Source of the DNA: Leifsonia xyli
Lineage (GTDB): Bacteria > Actinomycetota > Actinomycetes > Actinomycetales > Microbacteriaceae
Direction: 5' to 3'
Assembly (NCBI GenBank): GCA_003243275.1
Contig: QFQR01000003.1
Span: forward strand, 124,001-188,000
DNA: 64,000 nucleotides
The first letter of the stretch is position 1; every line of letters begins with the position of its first letter. A program made the translations under genes and the position numbers. The notes beneath the pieces are model-generated. The model ran no database searches. It saw only the letters and a program-made list of their open reading frames with translations, and was not told the DNA's origin. This document shows, piece by piece, positions 35,317-43,285 of the stretch.

Positions 35317-35913
35317 GTGTACGAGGGCATCGTCCAAGACCTCATCGACGAGCTCGGCAGGCTTCCCGGCATCGGCCCGAAGTCGGCCCAGCGGATCGCG
35401 TTCCACATCCTGCAGACCGAGAGCTTCGACACCACCCGGTTCGCCGAGATCCTCACCGTCGTGCGGGAGAAGGTCAGGTTCTGCCAGGTGTGCGGCAACG
35501 TCTCGGAGCAGGAGACCTGCGCCATCTGCCGCGACCCGCGCCGCAACGCCGCCGTCATCTGCGTCGTCGAGGAGGCGAAGGATGTCGTGGCGATCGAGCG
35601 CACCCGCGAGTTCCGTGGGCTCTACCACGTGCTCGGCGGCGCCATCAGCCCGATCGACGGGGTCGGCCCCGACGACCTGCGCATCCCGCAACTGCTGAAG
35701 CGGCTCGCGAGCACGGAGGTCACCGAGGTCATCATCGCGACCGACCCGAATCTCGAGGGCGAGGCGACCGCCACCTATCTGACGCGCCTGCTCGTGCAGC
35801 CCGGTCTCACCGTCTCGCGGCTGGCATCCGGGCTCCCGGTCGGCGGCGACCTCGAATATGCCGACGAGGTCACGCTCGGCCGCGCCTTCGAGGGGCGCCG
35901 CGTCGTCGACTGA
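35317..35913 (+). CDS. recR: Recombination mediator protein RecR
   Basis: Protein of 198 residues in the RecFOR pathway, helping load RecA at gaps. Helix-hairpin-helix LGRLPGIGPKSAQRIAFHIL at the N-terminus, four-cysteine zinc module CQVCGNVSEQETCAICRD, Toprim domain (VCVVEEAKDVVAIERT; the glutamate and TDPNLEGEATATYL), and a C-terminal Walker-B-like segment. GTG start at 35317, 3 bp after the dnaX stop; probably co-transcribed. Confidence 0.96.
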   Translation: MYEGIVQDLIDELGRLPGIGPKSAQRIAFHILQTESFDTTRFAEILTVVREKVRFCQVCGNVSEQETCAICRDPRRNAAVICVVEEAKDVVAIERTREFRGLYHVLGGAISPIDGVGPDDLRIPQLLKRLASTEVTEVIIATDPNLEGEATATYLTRLLVQPGLTVSRLASGLPVGGDLEYADEVTLGRAFEGRRVVD

Positions 35914-35991
35914 GCGCAGCATGCGTGCGCGAGGCGGCATCCGTCGCTGGGTAGGATGACCTTCGCATCCCCACCCCAGGAGTTCCTTTCC

Positions 35992-37257
35992 GTGTCCCTC
36001 ATCGTTCAGAAGTTCGGCGGCTCGAGCGTCGCCGACGCCGAGAGCATCAAGCGGGTCGCCAAGCGCATCGTCGAGACCCGCAAGGCGGGCAACGAGGTCG
36101 TCGTCGCCGTGTCGGCGATGGGTGACACGACCGACGAGCTCATCGACCTCGCGCACCAGGTCTCGCCGATCCCCGACCCGCGTGAGCTCGACATGCTGCT
36201 CACCACGGGCGAGCGCATCTCGATGGCGCTGCTCGCGATGGCGATCCGCGACATGGGTTTCGAGGCGCGTTCCTACACGGGCAGCCAGGCGGGCATGATC
36301 ACGGATGCGCGGCACGGTTCGGCGCGCATCGTCGACGTCACGCCAGGCCGGGTGCGGGAGGCGCTCGATGAGGGCGCGATCGCGATTGTCGCCGGCTTCC
36401 AGGGCTTCAACCGCGACAGCCGCGACATCACGACCCTGGGTCGCGGCGGTTCCGACACGACCGCGGTGGCGCTCGCCGCGGCGCTCGGCGCCGACGTCTG
36501 CGAGATCTACACGGATGTCGACGGCGTCTTCACCGCCGATCCCCGCGTCGTGCCGAAGGCGCACAAGCTCGACCAGGTCACCTCCGAGGAGATGCTCGAG
36601 CTCGCGGCGGCCGGTGCGAAGGTTCTGTATATCCGCGCGGTGGAATATGCGCGCCGCCACGGTGTGACGCTCCACGTGCGCTCATCGTTCAACAACAACG
36701 AAGGCACCTGGGTCGTCAACCGGGTGGAGGGAGAAACCGTGGAAGAGCCCATCATCACGGGTATCGCCGGCGATCTCAGCGAGGCGAAGATCACCGTCGT
36801 CGGGGTTCCGGATGTGCCGGGCAAGGCCGCCGAGATCTTCACGATCGTCGCGAAGACCGGTGCCAACATCGACATGATCGTGCAGAACGTGTCGGCCGCC
36901 GCCACCGGCCTCACCGACATCTCGTTCACCTTGCCGAAGGCTGAGGGCGAGAAGGTGCTGACCGTTCTGCGCGCGGAGCAGGCGGATGCCGGCTTCGCGG
37001 CTCTCCTGTACGACGACCAGATCGGCAAGCTCGCCGTGGTGGGCGCCGGCATGCGCACCAGTTCGGGTGTGTCGGCCCAGCTCTTCCGGGCGCTCTCGGA
37101 CGCCGGCATCAACATCGAGATGATCTCGACCTCCGAGATCCGCATCTCGGTCGTGACGCGCGCCGACACCCTCGCGGATGCGATGCGGGTCGTGCACACC
37201 GCGTTCGAGCTCGACGGCGACGTCGAGGCCGTCGTGCACGGCGGCACCGGGCGCTAG
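35992..37257 (+). CDS. lysC: Aspartate kinase
   Basis: Protein of 421 residues that phosphorylates L-aspartate, the first step to lysine, threonine, methionine and diaminopimelate. Kinase domain with VQKFGGSSVADAESIK, TTGERISMALLAMAI and TLGRGGSDTTAVALAAALGADVCEIYTDVDGV; two C-terminal ACT domains (KITVVGVPDVPGKAAEIF; KLAVVGAGMRTSSGVSAQLF) confer feedback control. The GTG at 35992 follows AGGAG by 9 nt; a -10 TAGGAT lies at 35952-35957. Asd, usually the next gene, is 11.6 kb away. Confidence 0.96.
   Translation: MSLIVQKFGGSSVADAESIKRVAKRIVETRKAGNEVVVAVSAMGDTTDELIDLAHQVSPIPDPRELDMLLTTGERISMALLAMAIRDMGFEARSYTGSQAGMITDARHGSARIVDVTPGRVREALDEGAIAIVAGFQGFNRDSRDITTLGRGGSDTTAVALAAALGADVCEIYTDVDGVFTADPRVVPKAHKLDQVTSEEMLELAAAGAKVLYIRAVEYARRHGVTLHVRSSFNNNEGTWVVNRVEGETVEEPIITGIAGDLSEAKITVVGVPDVPGKAAEIFTIVAKTGANIDMIVQNVSAAATGLTDISFTLPKAEGEKVLTVLRAEQADAGFAALLYDDQIGKLAVVGAGMRTSSGVSAQLFRALSDAGINIEMISTSEIRISVVTRADTLADAMRVVHTAFELDGDVEAVVHGGTGR
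36726..36741 (+). promoter_or_regulatory. Internal translation start for the aspartate kinase beta subunit
   Basis: GGTGGAGGGAGAAACC directly precedes an in-frame GTG at 36739 (249 codons into lysC). The product to 37257 would be 172 residues starting VEEPIITGIAGDLSEAK, i.e. exactly the two ACT domains. Separate alpha and beta polypeptides from overlapping frames are known for Corynebacterium and Bacillus lysC; here the strong internal ribosome binding site is the evidence. Confidence 0.7.
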
Positions 37258-37288
37258 CGGGAGGCGGTGGTCGGGAGACGCGCCGCGG

Positions 37289-37555
37289 CTACAGCCGTTC
37301 GCGCGGCTTGTCGTCGTTGCGCCCCTGGATCCACCGCGCGCGGGTGCCGTTGTTCTCGCCGACCTTGACGTCGTTGCCGGTCATGTTGCTGACGACGATG
37401 TCGGTCTCGCGCTCGAAGGAGTGGCTCTTGTTGGTGTTGCGGTAGGCCCGCCACACCGCCCAGTAGAAGCTCGCGGCCCCGACCGGCCCCAGGGCGAGCA
37501 GCCAGCCGGGGTTGCTGTCGGACGAGGCGATGATCGTGGTGGTCAGTTCCAGCAT
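37289..37555 (-). CDS. Small membrane protein of unknown function
   Basis: Protein of 88 residues beginning MLELTTTIIASSDSNPGWLL. One hydrophobic helix at about residues 17-33 (GWLLALGPVGAASFYWAVW) is followed by a charged tail (YRNTNKSHSFERETDIVVSNMTGNDVKVGENN). The start is the ATG at 37555, 13 bp after the stop of the zinc-ribbon gene; longer readings overlap that gene. Third member of the SPFH/zinc-ribbon operon. No family recognised. Confidence 0.75.
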   Translation of the reverse strand: MLELTTTIIASSDSNPGWLLALGPVGAASFYWAVWRAYRNTNKSHSFERETDIVVSNMTGNDVKVGENNGTRARWIQGRNDDKPRERL

Positions 37556-37568
37556 GCGCGTCTCCGTC

Positions 37569-38882
37569 TCAGAAGTTGGCCACGATGGCGACGGCGATGC
37601 CTTCGAGCACCGTGCCGATCGTGAGGGCCACGAGCAGCAGCTTCGGCACACTCACCGGGATGCTGCCCATCGTCTCACCGGTGCGGCCGTTGACGGCGAT
37701 GTAGTGCAGGAAGGCACTGCCGTCGGACTTCTTCTCGTAGTACGAGTAGAGCCACACCGGCAGCAGCACGGCGACCCAGCGGGTGCCCTTCAGCTCGAGC
37801 TGTTCGGACTCCCACCGGATGCCGCGGTTGTAGTCGGTCGCGTCGGTGGCCTTCTGCCGCGCGATGCTCAGCATCTGGGCGCGTGCGACCGGCATCACCG
37901 CATCCAGGTTGAGGTCGCGCTTCTCGGAGGTGAAGCTGCCCATGTAGTTGGCGTCGTACTTGACCGCGTTCTTGGTGTCGAACGGCAGGATCGTGTTGAT
38001 CACGTTGTTCGTGTTCATGCGGGTGTCTTGATTGGCGCGGGCCGACGACGATTCGATCGTGAGGTCGTCGACGGTGAAGTCGAAGCTGCGCGAGACCTGG
38101 TAGACGTCGGCGTCGTAGTAGGTGGTCTTGTTGTTGTCGGATCCGCGCTGGTACTCGCGGGTCTTGATCTCGCCGTAGCCGGCGACCTGGCCGCTCGCGT
38201 TGCCGTCGACGAGCAGGTACGGCAGGTAGACACCGACCACGTTCTCGGGAACGAACTCCTGCTTGAAGCGCTTGAGCGCGAACATCCGGCGGCGGGATGC
38301 GAATCTGCGCACCTGTTCGACCGCCTGCTCGTGGGTGAGTGTGAAGGGGAGCACCGCATCCGGCACGGCGCCGTTCGGGATCTGCGTCTGCTGCGACAGC
38401 ACCTGACGGCACCAGTGGCAGCGCGCCTGCAACTGGGTCTCGGTGTTGATGACGACCTCGGAACCGCACCCCTGGCATTTGAGGGTGATGATGTTGGGCG
38501 CGTCCTGCGCGATGTCGCCGACCCCGGTGGTGACGGTGGTGCCCTGCAACTGGTCGATCGGCGAGTCGAACCCGACGCTCGTCATGAAGTTCGCGGCGAC
38601 CCACTCGAACCGGCAGAACGCGCAGCGCAACTGGTCGGTTCCGGGCACCGGGGCGATCTCGGCCGAGCCGCAGCGCGGGCACTTTGTGAGGCCGTCGCCT
38701 TTCGCGTTGGAGGTGTCGACCGGGGCCGACTCGTTGGCCAGCGCGTCGGCGAGTTCTTGCGGAACCGCAGGCCCCGCAGCGTCGGGAGTCGCGGATTGGG
38801 CTGCTGGTGTGGGCGCGGCAGTCTGAGGCACCGGCGGTACCGGCGCGGCGGGCTGCTGCGGCGTGTTCGAGGGATCGCTCAT
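37569..38882 (-). CDS. Zinc-ribbon membrane-anchored protein (YdjG-like)
   Basis: Protein of 437 residues. A Pro/Ala-rich N-terminus is followed by two zinc ribbons: CPRCGSAEIAPVPG with CAFC (about residues 68-90), and CQGCGSEVVINTETQLQARCHWC. A long soluble domain follows (QTQIPNGAVPDAVLPFTLTHEQAVE, YLPYLLVDGNASGQVAGYGE) and a C-terminal hydrophobic helix (VPKLLLVALTIGTVLEGIAVAI) anchors it. The TFIIB-type ribbon plus tail anchor resembles YdjG of Bacillus subtilis, encoded there with an SPFH protein and PspA. The preceding gene here is such an SPFH protein, but no pspA is nearby. Confidence 0.82.
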   Translation of the reverse strand: MSDPSNTPQQPAAPVPPVPQTAAPTPAAQSATPDAAGPAVPQELADALANESAPVDTSNAKGDGLTKCPRCGSAEIAPVPGTDQLRCAFCRFEWVAANFMTSVGFDSPIDQLQGTTVTTGVGDIAQDAPNIITLKCQGCGSEVVINTETQLQARCHWCRQVLSQQTQIPNGAVPDAVLPFTLTHEQAVEQVRRFASRRRMFALKRFKQEFVPENVVGVYLPYLLVDGNASGQVAGYGEIKTREYQRGSDNNKTTYYDADVYQVSRSFDFTVDDLTIESSSARANQDTRMNTNNVINTILPFDTKNAVKYDANYMGSFTSEKRDLNLDAVMPVARAQMLSIARQKATDATDYNRGIRWESEQLELKGTRWVAVLLPVWLYSYYEKKSDGSAFLHYIAVNGRTGETMGSIPVSVPKLLLVALTIGTVLEGIAVAIVANF

Positions 38883-38898
38883 CGCCGGGTGGGCGGGC

Positions 38899-40074
38899 CT
38901 AGCCGCCGAGCACCTTCGCTTTGAGTGCGTCGTAGTCGTCCTGCGTGATGAGGCCCGCGTCGAGCATCTGCTTCGCCTGCGTGAGCTTCGCCACCGGGTC
39001 GTCCGCAGCCGGGGCCGCAGCCGGGGCCGCCGCAGCGGGTGCAGCCGCGGGTGCGACGGGCTGCTGCAGCCCCGCCAGACCACCGAGCGATCCGGCTGCC
39101 ATGCCCACGCCGAGGATGCCCGCGCCGCCGCTCTGCTCGCCCGCCGACTCGATGCCCTGTGCGACCGAGGCCTGCAGGTTCGAGTTGCCGCGGGCTCCCG
39201 AGAGCGCGTCGGCCCGCTTGACCTTCGACAGCAGCTCGACGGTGTCGGCGTCGTACTCGATGGAGACGATCGCAGTCGACACGATCTCGAGGCCGCGGTT
39301 CGCCTTCCAGGTGTAGCCCTCTTCGACCGCTTCGGCGAGGCTCTTCGCGAAGCCGAGCGAGTCGGACTGGATCTGCGTGATGCGGGTGCGCGAGGGGTCG
39401 TTGGTGTACTTCGAGAAGGCGGGGGCGAGCGCCGAGACCACCTCGTTGAACAGCTGCGTCGCCGCGTCGTTGTTCATGTCGGTGAAGTCGAAGACGGTGG
39501 TGCCGGTGAGGTAGGTGGCGGGCACGAAGTTCTTGATGAACAGGATCGGGTCGACGATGCGCAGCGTGTAGGAACCGCGGGTGAGCGCGCCGACCTGGGT
39601 GCCGAGCCAGGCGTCATCCCAGTAGATCTCGCTCTGGGTGCCGAAGCGGTTGTTCGGGAGCTCCTTGAGGCTCACGTAGAACGCGGCCTGCTGCGAGCCG
39701 GGGATGCCGCCGCGCTTGAAGCGCTCCCAGCTCTGCTTGATGACGGGGCTGAGGAAACCGTTGCCGGCGAAGAACGACTGGCTGTTCACGTCATCCGACT
39801 GCCAGATGTAGCCGCCCGCCTCGGCGACGAGGCCGGTGATCTCGCCGTCCTGCATCGTGATGAGGCCGTAGCCCTCGGGCACCACGATCTTGGAGCCGTT
39901 GGTGATGATGTGCTCGGAGCCCTTGGTGTTGGAGCCGCGGCCCGCGTTGGTCTCCTGCTTCACAGCGGGGAACAGCGCCGCGGTCGGCTGCACGTTCGGA
40001 ACGGTGAAGAAGTCGATCCACTGGTCGGCGAACATGCCGCCCACGGCGCCGGTGAATGCCTGGATGAAGCCCAC
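38899..40074 (-). CDS. SPFH-domain protein with C-terminal SHOCT (YdjI-like)
   Basis: Protein of 391 residues. The N-terminus MGFIQAFTGAVGGMFADQWIDFF precedes an SPFH/virion-core-type domain (NGSKIVVPEGYGLITMQDGEI, GIPGSQQAAFYVSLKELPNNRFGT, RGSYTLRIVDPILFIKNFVP, ANRGLEIVSTAIVSIEYD). An Ala/Pro linker follows, then a SHOCT helix pair at the very end (DDPVAKLTQAKQMLDAGLIT, DDYDALKAKVLGG). GTG start at 40074 with a strong AAGGAG. First gene of a three-gene operon. By analogy with YdjI it may organise a membrane-stress complex; direct evidence is lacking. Confidence 0.85.
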   Translation of the reverse strand: MGFIQAFTGAVGGMFADQWIDFFTVPNVQPTAALFPAVKQETNAGRGSNTKGSEHIITNGSKIVVPEGYGLITMQDGEITGLVAEAGGYIWQSDDVNSQSFFAGNGFLSPVIKQSWERFKRGGIPGSQQAAFYVSLKELPNNRFGTQSEIYWDDAWLGTQVGALTRGSYTLRIVDPILFIKNFVPATYLTGTTVFDFTDMNNDAATQLFNEVVSALAPAFSKYTNDPSRTRITQIQSDSLGFAKSLAEAVEEGYTWKANRGLEIVSTAIVSIEYDADTVELLSKVKRADALSGARGNSNLQASVAQGIESAGEQSGGAGILGVGMAAGSLGGLAGLQQPVAPAAAPAAAAPAAAPAADDPVAKLTQAKQMLDAGLITQDDYDALKAKVLGG

Positions 40075-40090
40075 GAGTCACTCCTTAGGG

Positions 40091-40108
40091 TGTTGTGAGG
40101 TCAGATTA
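40091..40108 (-). promoter_or_regulatory. Candidate -10 and initial transcribed region of the SPFH operon
   Basis: On the minus strand TAATCT (40103-40108) is a plausible -10 box and is followed by TGACCTCACAACA (40091-40103). The same 13-mer follows the -10 of xylA (7425-7437). No good -35 is seen. The remaining stretch to 40222 has no gene or signal I recognise. Confidence 0.4.
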
Positions 40109-40222
40109 GTGCCCGGAGGTGTCATCCGTCCTCCCCGGAACAGAATGCTGGGGTTGGCGAAGGAGTGAGGGGATCCGAGGTCTCGGGCCTGGGGCCGGCC
40201 GGCGACGGATCTGGGCCGCGTG

Positions 40223-42064
40223 TCAGCCGTCGAGCTCCGGCTCGTCGGGTCGCCGGTCGGACGAGCCCTGCACGATCACACGAATGCGCTCCGCTGGGAG
40301 CTTCGGTACGCGCCGTGCGTCGGCGAGGCCGTTGGTCTCCTGCGCGGTGTCGGTGAGCTGGGTGTAGCACCACCCGGCGAGCCCCTCGCTGCCATGCACG
40401 GCAGCGAACAGCGCCGTGAGGTGCCGTTCGAGGTCGTCGTTCGACGAGACGAGGCGGTAGCCCCACGACCCGGGCTCACATTGCCGAACGCTCACCCCGC
40501 CGAATTCGCTGAGGATCACGGGCCTCGCACCGGTCGCGTCCGTCTCCTCAGTGGTGCCGACGAAGGTCTGCCGGCCGTTGGGGGCCGTCCCCGCGAGGCT
40601 CCGCCCGGCATCGCCGGCCGTCGCGTACGACGCGTGCAGCCGTACCGGGTCGTTCTGGTAGTCGTGCACGGTCAGCAGGTCCGAGCGCGTATGCTCCCAG
40701 CCGTCGTTAGAGATCACGAGGCGCGTCTCGTCGAGTGTCTTGGTGAGGTGATAGAGGGTGCGGCTGAGCGCCTGCTGGCGCTCGTCGCGGGCGATCTGCT
40801 GCGCTCCCCAGCTCTCGTTGAGCGGCACCCACGCGACGACCGAGGGATGGGACGAGTCGCGCCGCACCACCTCGAGCCACTCGCGCACGAGGCGGGAGGC
40901 GGAGACGTCCGTGAACTCGTAGGCGCTCGGCATCTCTTCCCACACGAGCAGGCCCAGGCGGTCGGCCCAGTACAGGAAGCGGGGGTCCTCGATCTTCTGG
41001 TGCACGCGGACGGTCGTGAAGCCGAGTTCCTTGATGAGCTCGACTTCGGCGCGGAGGGCGTCCGCATCCGGTGCCGCGAGGTGTGAGATCGGCCAGTAGC
41101 CCTGCGAGAGCACGCCCCGTACGACGTGGGGGAGCCCGTTCAGGAGGAACCGTCCGTCGGCCTCCCCGACGTCGCGGAAGCCGAGGTAGGACGCCACTCG
41201 GTCGGGCTCGTGTCCCGGGGCGGTCAACTCGACGTCCGCGTCGATGAGGATCGGCCGCTCGGGCGACCAGAGGTGGTCACCGAGCGCCTGGCCGTTACGC
41301 AGCGCGTCGACGGAGATCCGCACCACCGAGTCGGTGCGGGTGAGCAGGGCGGTGTGCTCGGCGAGCAGCTCGCCGTCGAGCGAGAGTCGGATACGGGCCC
41401 GCGTGCCCGGCGCGGGTGGCGCCGCGAGGTCGAGCGTGACGGCGACCTCGGCGCGGGCGGTGTTCGGCTGCCAGGCGAGACGCACGATGCGCTGTGGCGG
41501 CACCGACTCCAACCAGACGGGCTGCCAGATACCGCTGGTGCGCGGATACCAGATCACGTGGGGCTCGCGCTCCCAGTCCTGCTTGCCGCGCGGTTGGGCG
41601 AGGTCGTGCGGGTCGTCCTCCGCGCGCACGACGAGCTCGAACGGGCCGTCGCCCGGCAGTCCCACCGAGAACGGAGTGTGCCCGCCCTCATGGTGGGCCA
41701 GGTGGGATCCGTCGATCCAGACGTCGGCGCGGTAGTCGACGGCACCGAGGTGCAACATGAGGCGACGGCCGGGTGCATGGCCGGCGGCCGCGATCTCGTC
41801 GGCGCTCACTGTCCGGTGGTACCAGAGGACGCGGTGGTATCCCTGGTCGTGCACGCCGGAGGCCTCAGACTCGGGTGGGAACGGCACCGTGATCGTGCCC
41901 GTGATCGCCTCGGGTCGGTGAGGCCAGTCGAGAGTGAGGCCTTCGTCGCCGTCGTCGAACGCAAACGCCCAGGTGCCCGTGAGGTCGGCCCAGTGCGGGC
42001 GCAGGAGCTGGGGGCGCGGGTAGCGGCCGTCCTGGACGCTCGCCTGCAGCAGGGGATCGGTCAT
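40223..42064 (-). CDS. Glycoside hydrolase family 2
   Basis: Protein of 613 residues with the GH2 domain order: N-terminal jelly-roll sugar-binding domain (LGAVDYRADVWIDGSHLAHHEGGHTPF), immunoglobulin-like domain, and a barrel with the acid/base glutamate in WVPLNESWGAQQ and the nucleophile glutamate in ILSEFGGV. Short for a beta-galactosidase (~1000) but typical of the compact GH2 group. No signal peptide. Preceded 22 bp upstream by its LacI-family regulator, with an operator spanning that junction. Substrate specificity (galactoside, glucuronide, mannoside or arabinopyranoside) is not deducible. Confidence 0.9.
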   Translation of the reverse strand: MTDPLLQASVQDGRYPRPQLLRPHWADLTGTWAFAFDDGDEGLTLDWPHRPEAITGTITVPFPPESEASGVHDQGYHRVLWYHRTVSADEIAAAGHAPGRRLMLHLGAVDYRADVWIDGSHLAHHEGGHTPFSVGLPGDGPFELVVRAEDDPHDLAQPRGKQDWEREPHVIWYPRTSGIWQPVWLESVPPQRIVRLAWQPNTARAEVAVTLDLAAPPAPGTRARIRLSLDGELLAEHTALLTRTDSVVRISVDALRNGQALGDHLWSPERPILIDADVELTAPGHEPDRVASYLGFRDVGEADGRFLLNGLPHVVRGVLSQGYWPISHLAAPDADALRAEVELIKELGFTTVRVHQKIEDPRFLYWADRLGLLVWEEMPSAYEFTDVSASRLVREWLEVVRRDSSHPSVVAWVPLNESWGAQQIARDERQQALSRTLYHLTKTLDETRLVISNDGWEHTRSDLLTVHDYQNDPVRLHASYATAGDAGRSLAGTAPNGRQTFVGTTEETDATGARPVILSEFGGVSVRQCEPGSWGYRLVSSNDDLERHLTALFAAVHGSEGLAGWCYTQLTDTAQETNGLADARRVPKLPAERIRVIVQGSSDRRPDEPELDG

Positions 42065-42083
42065 GGGTGAAGCATAGGCAGAA

Positions 42084-42101
42084 TCTCTAGCGCTGTAAAA
42101 C
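42084..42101. promoter_or_regulatory. Operator overlapping the LacI stop codon, upstream of GH2
   Basis: On the minus strand GTTTTACAGCGCTAGAGA contains the dyad TACAGCGCTAGA and overlaps the regulator's last codons and stop (VLQR, TAG). It matches TTTACAGCGCTATAGA at 43171-43186 ahead of the binding-protein gene. It could let the repressor control GH2 separately from its own message, or act as a roadblock. Confidence 0.65.
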
Positions 42102-43124
42102 AGCAGTGGTATCGCGCTCGATGATCGCGTACGGGGCCAGTCGATGGCGGCCCGTACCTCCGTAGCCCTTCATCCGATCCTCGAGGAGATCGAGGGCCGT
42201 CGTGGCGATCGCGAGCTTGTCGGGGGAGATCGACGAGAGTGCGGGCGTGCTGGAGTGCGCGAGCACAGTGTCGTCCCAGCCAAGCACCGAGACCGCATCC
42301 GGGACCGCGACGCCAGCCGCGCGGAGCCCGCGCAGTGCGGCCATGGCGAAGGTGTCGTCGCGGCAGAGCACCGCGTCGAAGCGTATGCCGTCATCGATCG
42401 CCGAGGTGATCGCGGCGACGCCGTCCTCGATCGTGAAGCCGTCGCTGCGGAGCACGAGCTCGGGATCTGGGCGGATGCCCGCGGCGAGCAGTGCTTCCTG
42501 GTACCCGAGGAGGCGTAGGTGCGTCGACTCGGTGATGTCGCCCCGCACGTCCGCGAGGAAGGCGACCCGGGAGCGCTTCTCGGCGAGCAGCAGTTCTACG
42601 CCGTCTCGCGCCGCCTGGGTGTTGTCTATCATCACATGGTCCGTGGTCAGGGGGCGTGCGGCCTCGCCCAGCAGGACGATCGGCGTCTCAGGGCGCAGGC
42701 GGGCGATCTCGATCGTGCCGATCCTCACAGGGTGGAAGATCACGCCGTCTACAAGACCCTCCTCGCGGTCTCGGATGACGGCGCGCTCTGCCTCGACGTC
42801 GTTGAGGGTCTGCTCCACGATGACCCGGTAGCCGCGGCGCTCGGCTTCCTCGCCGATATAGCGGGCGATCTCGGCGTAATACGGCTGGTCGACCACGGGC
42901 AGGGCGAGGGCGATCATGCTCGTCTTGCCTGTTGCGAGACGCCGTGCGGTGAGGTTGGGCCGGTAGCCGAGCTCGTCGATCGCGGCCTGCACCCGTTCCC
43001 GCATCCGGGGTGAGACGAACTCGTAGTCGTGCACGACGTTCGACACTGTCTTCATCGACACGCCTGCGCGATCGGCTACGTCCTTGAGACGCACGCGCCC
43101 GGCCGACCTGCTCCCCGATGCCAT
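42087..43124 (-). CDS. LacI-family regulator of the GH2/GH43 sugar cluster
   Basis: Protein of 345 residues: helix-turn-helix VRLKDVADRAGVSMKTVSNVVHDYEFVSPRMRERV and a ligand-binding domain (TSMIALALPVVDQPYYAEIARYI; VLGWDDTVLAHSSTPALSSI). The ATG at 43124 is 6 nt after TAAGAT (minus strand, 43131-43136), a leaderless start; the GTG at 43130 would fall next to the -10. Two matching TTTACAGCGCTA operators flank its targets, GH2 on one side and the importer-GH43 operon on the other. Confidence 0.9.
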   Translation of the reverse strand: MASGSRSAGRVRLKDVADRAGVSMKTVSNVVHDYEFVSPRMRERVQAAIDELGYRPNLTARRLATGKTSMIALALPVVDQPYYAEIARYIGEEAERRGYRVIVEQTLNDVEAERAVIRDREEGLVDGVIFHPVRIGTIEIARLRPETPIVLLGEAARPLTTDHVMIDNTQAARDGVELLLAEKRSRVAFLADVRGDITESTHLRLLGYQEALLAAGIRPDPELVLRSDGFTIEDGVAAITSAIDDGIRFDAVLCRDDTFAMAALRGLRAAGVAVPDAVSVLGWDDTVLAHSSTPALSSISPDKLAIATTALDLLEDRMKGYGGTGRHRLAPYAIIERDTTAVLQR

Positions 43125-43164
43125 GGGCACATCTTAGGGTTCGTGGTCCGGCGGGGGACTTTCG

Positions 43165-43193
43165 TTGACATTTACAGCGCTATAGATTAGCGT
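43165..43193 (+). promoter_or_regulatory. Promoter with operator in the spacer, importer-GH43 operon
   Basis: TTGACA (43165-43170), exactly 17 bp, TAGCGT (43188-43193). The spacer is filled by TTTACAGCGCTATAGATT (43171-43188), a dyad shared with the GH2 operator. Repressor binding here would exclude RNA polymerase. This is the clearest sigma70-type promoter with operator in the window. Confidence 0.78.
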
Positions 43194-43285
43194 CCACGGC
43201 AACCGGGCATCCCCGTCGGTCGACGACGACCGACTCGCTCCGCACCGAAGCGATCGCCGGGGCGCCCGCCACAGAGGAGACAGAC

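Noticed and set aside
32878..36675. 1,265-codon minus-strand frame opposite dnaX, recR and lysC
   Set aside because: Antisense shadow of three housekeeping genes with low-complexity composition.
40109..40222. Possible small gene between the SPFH operon and GH2
   Set aside because: No frame with a ribosome binding site or coding-like composition was found.
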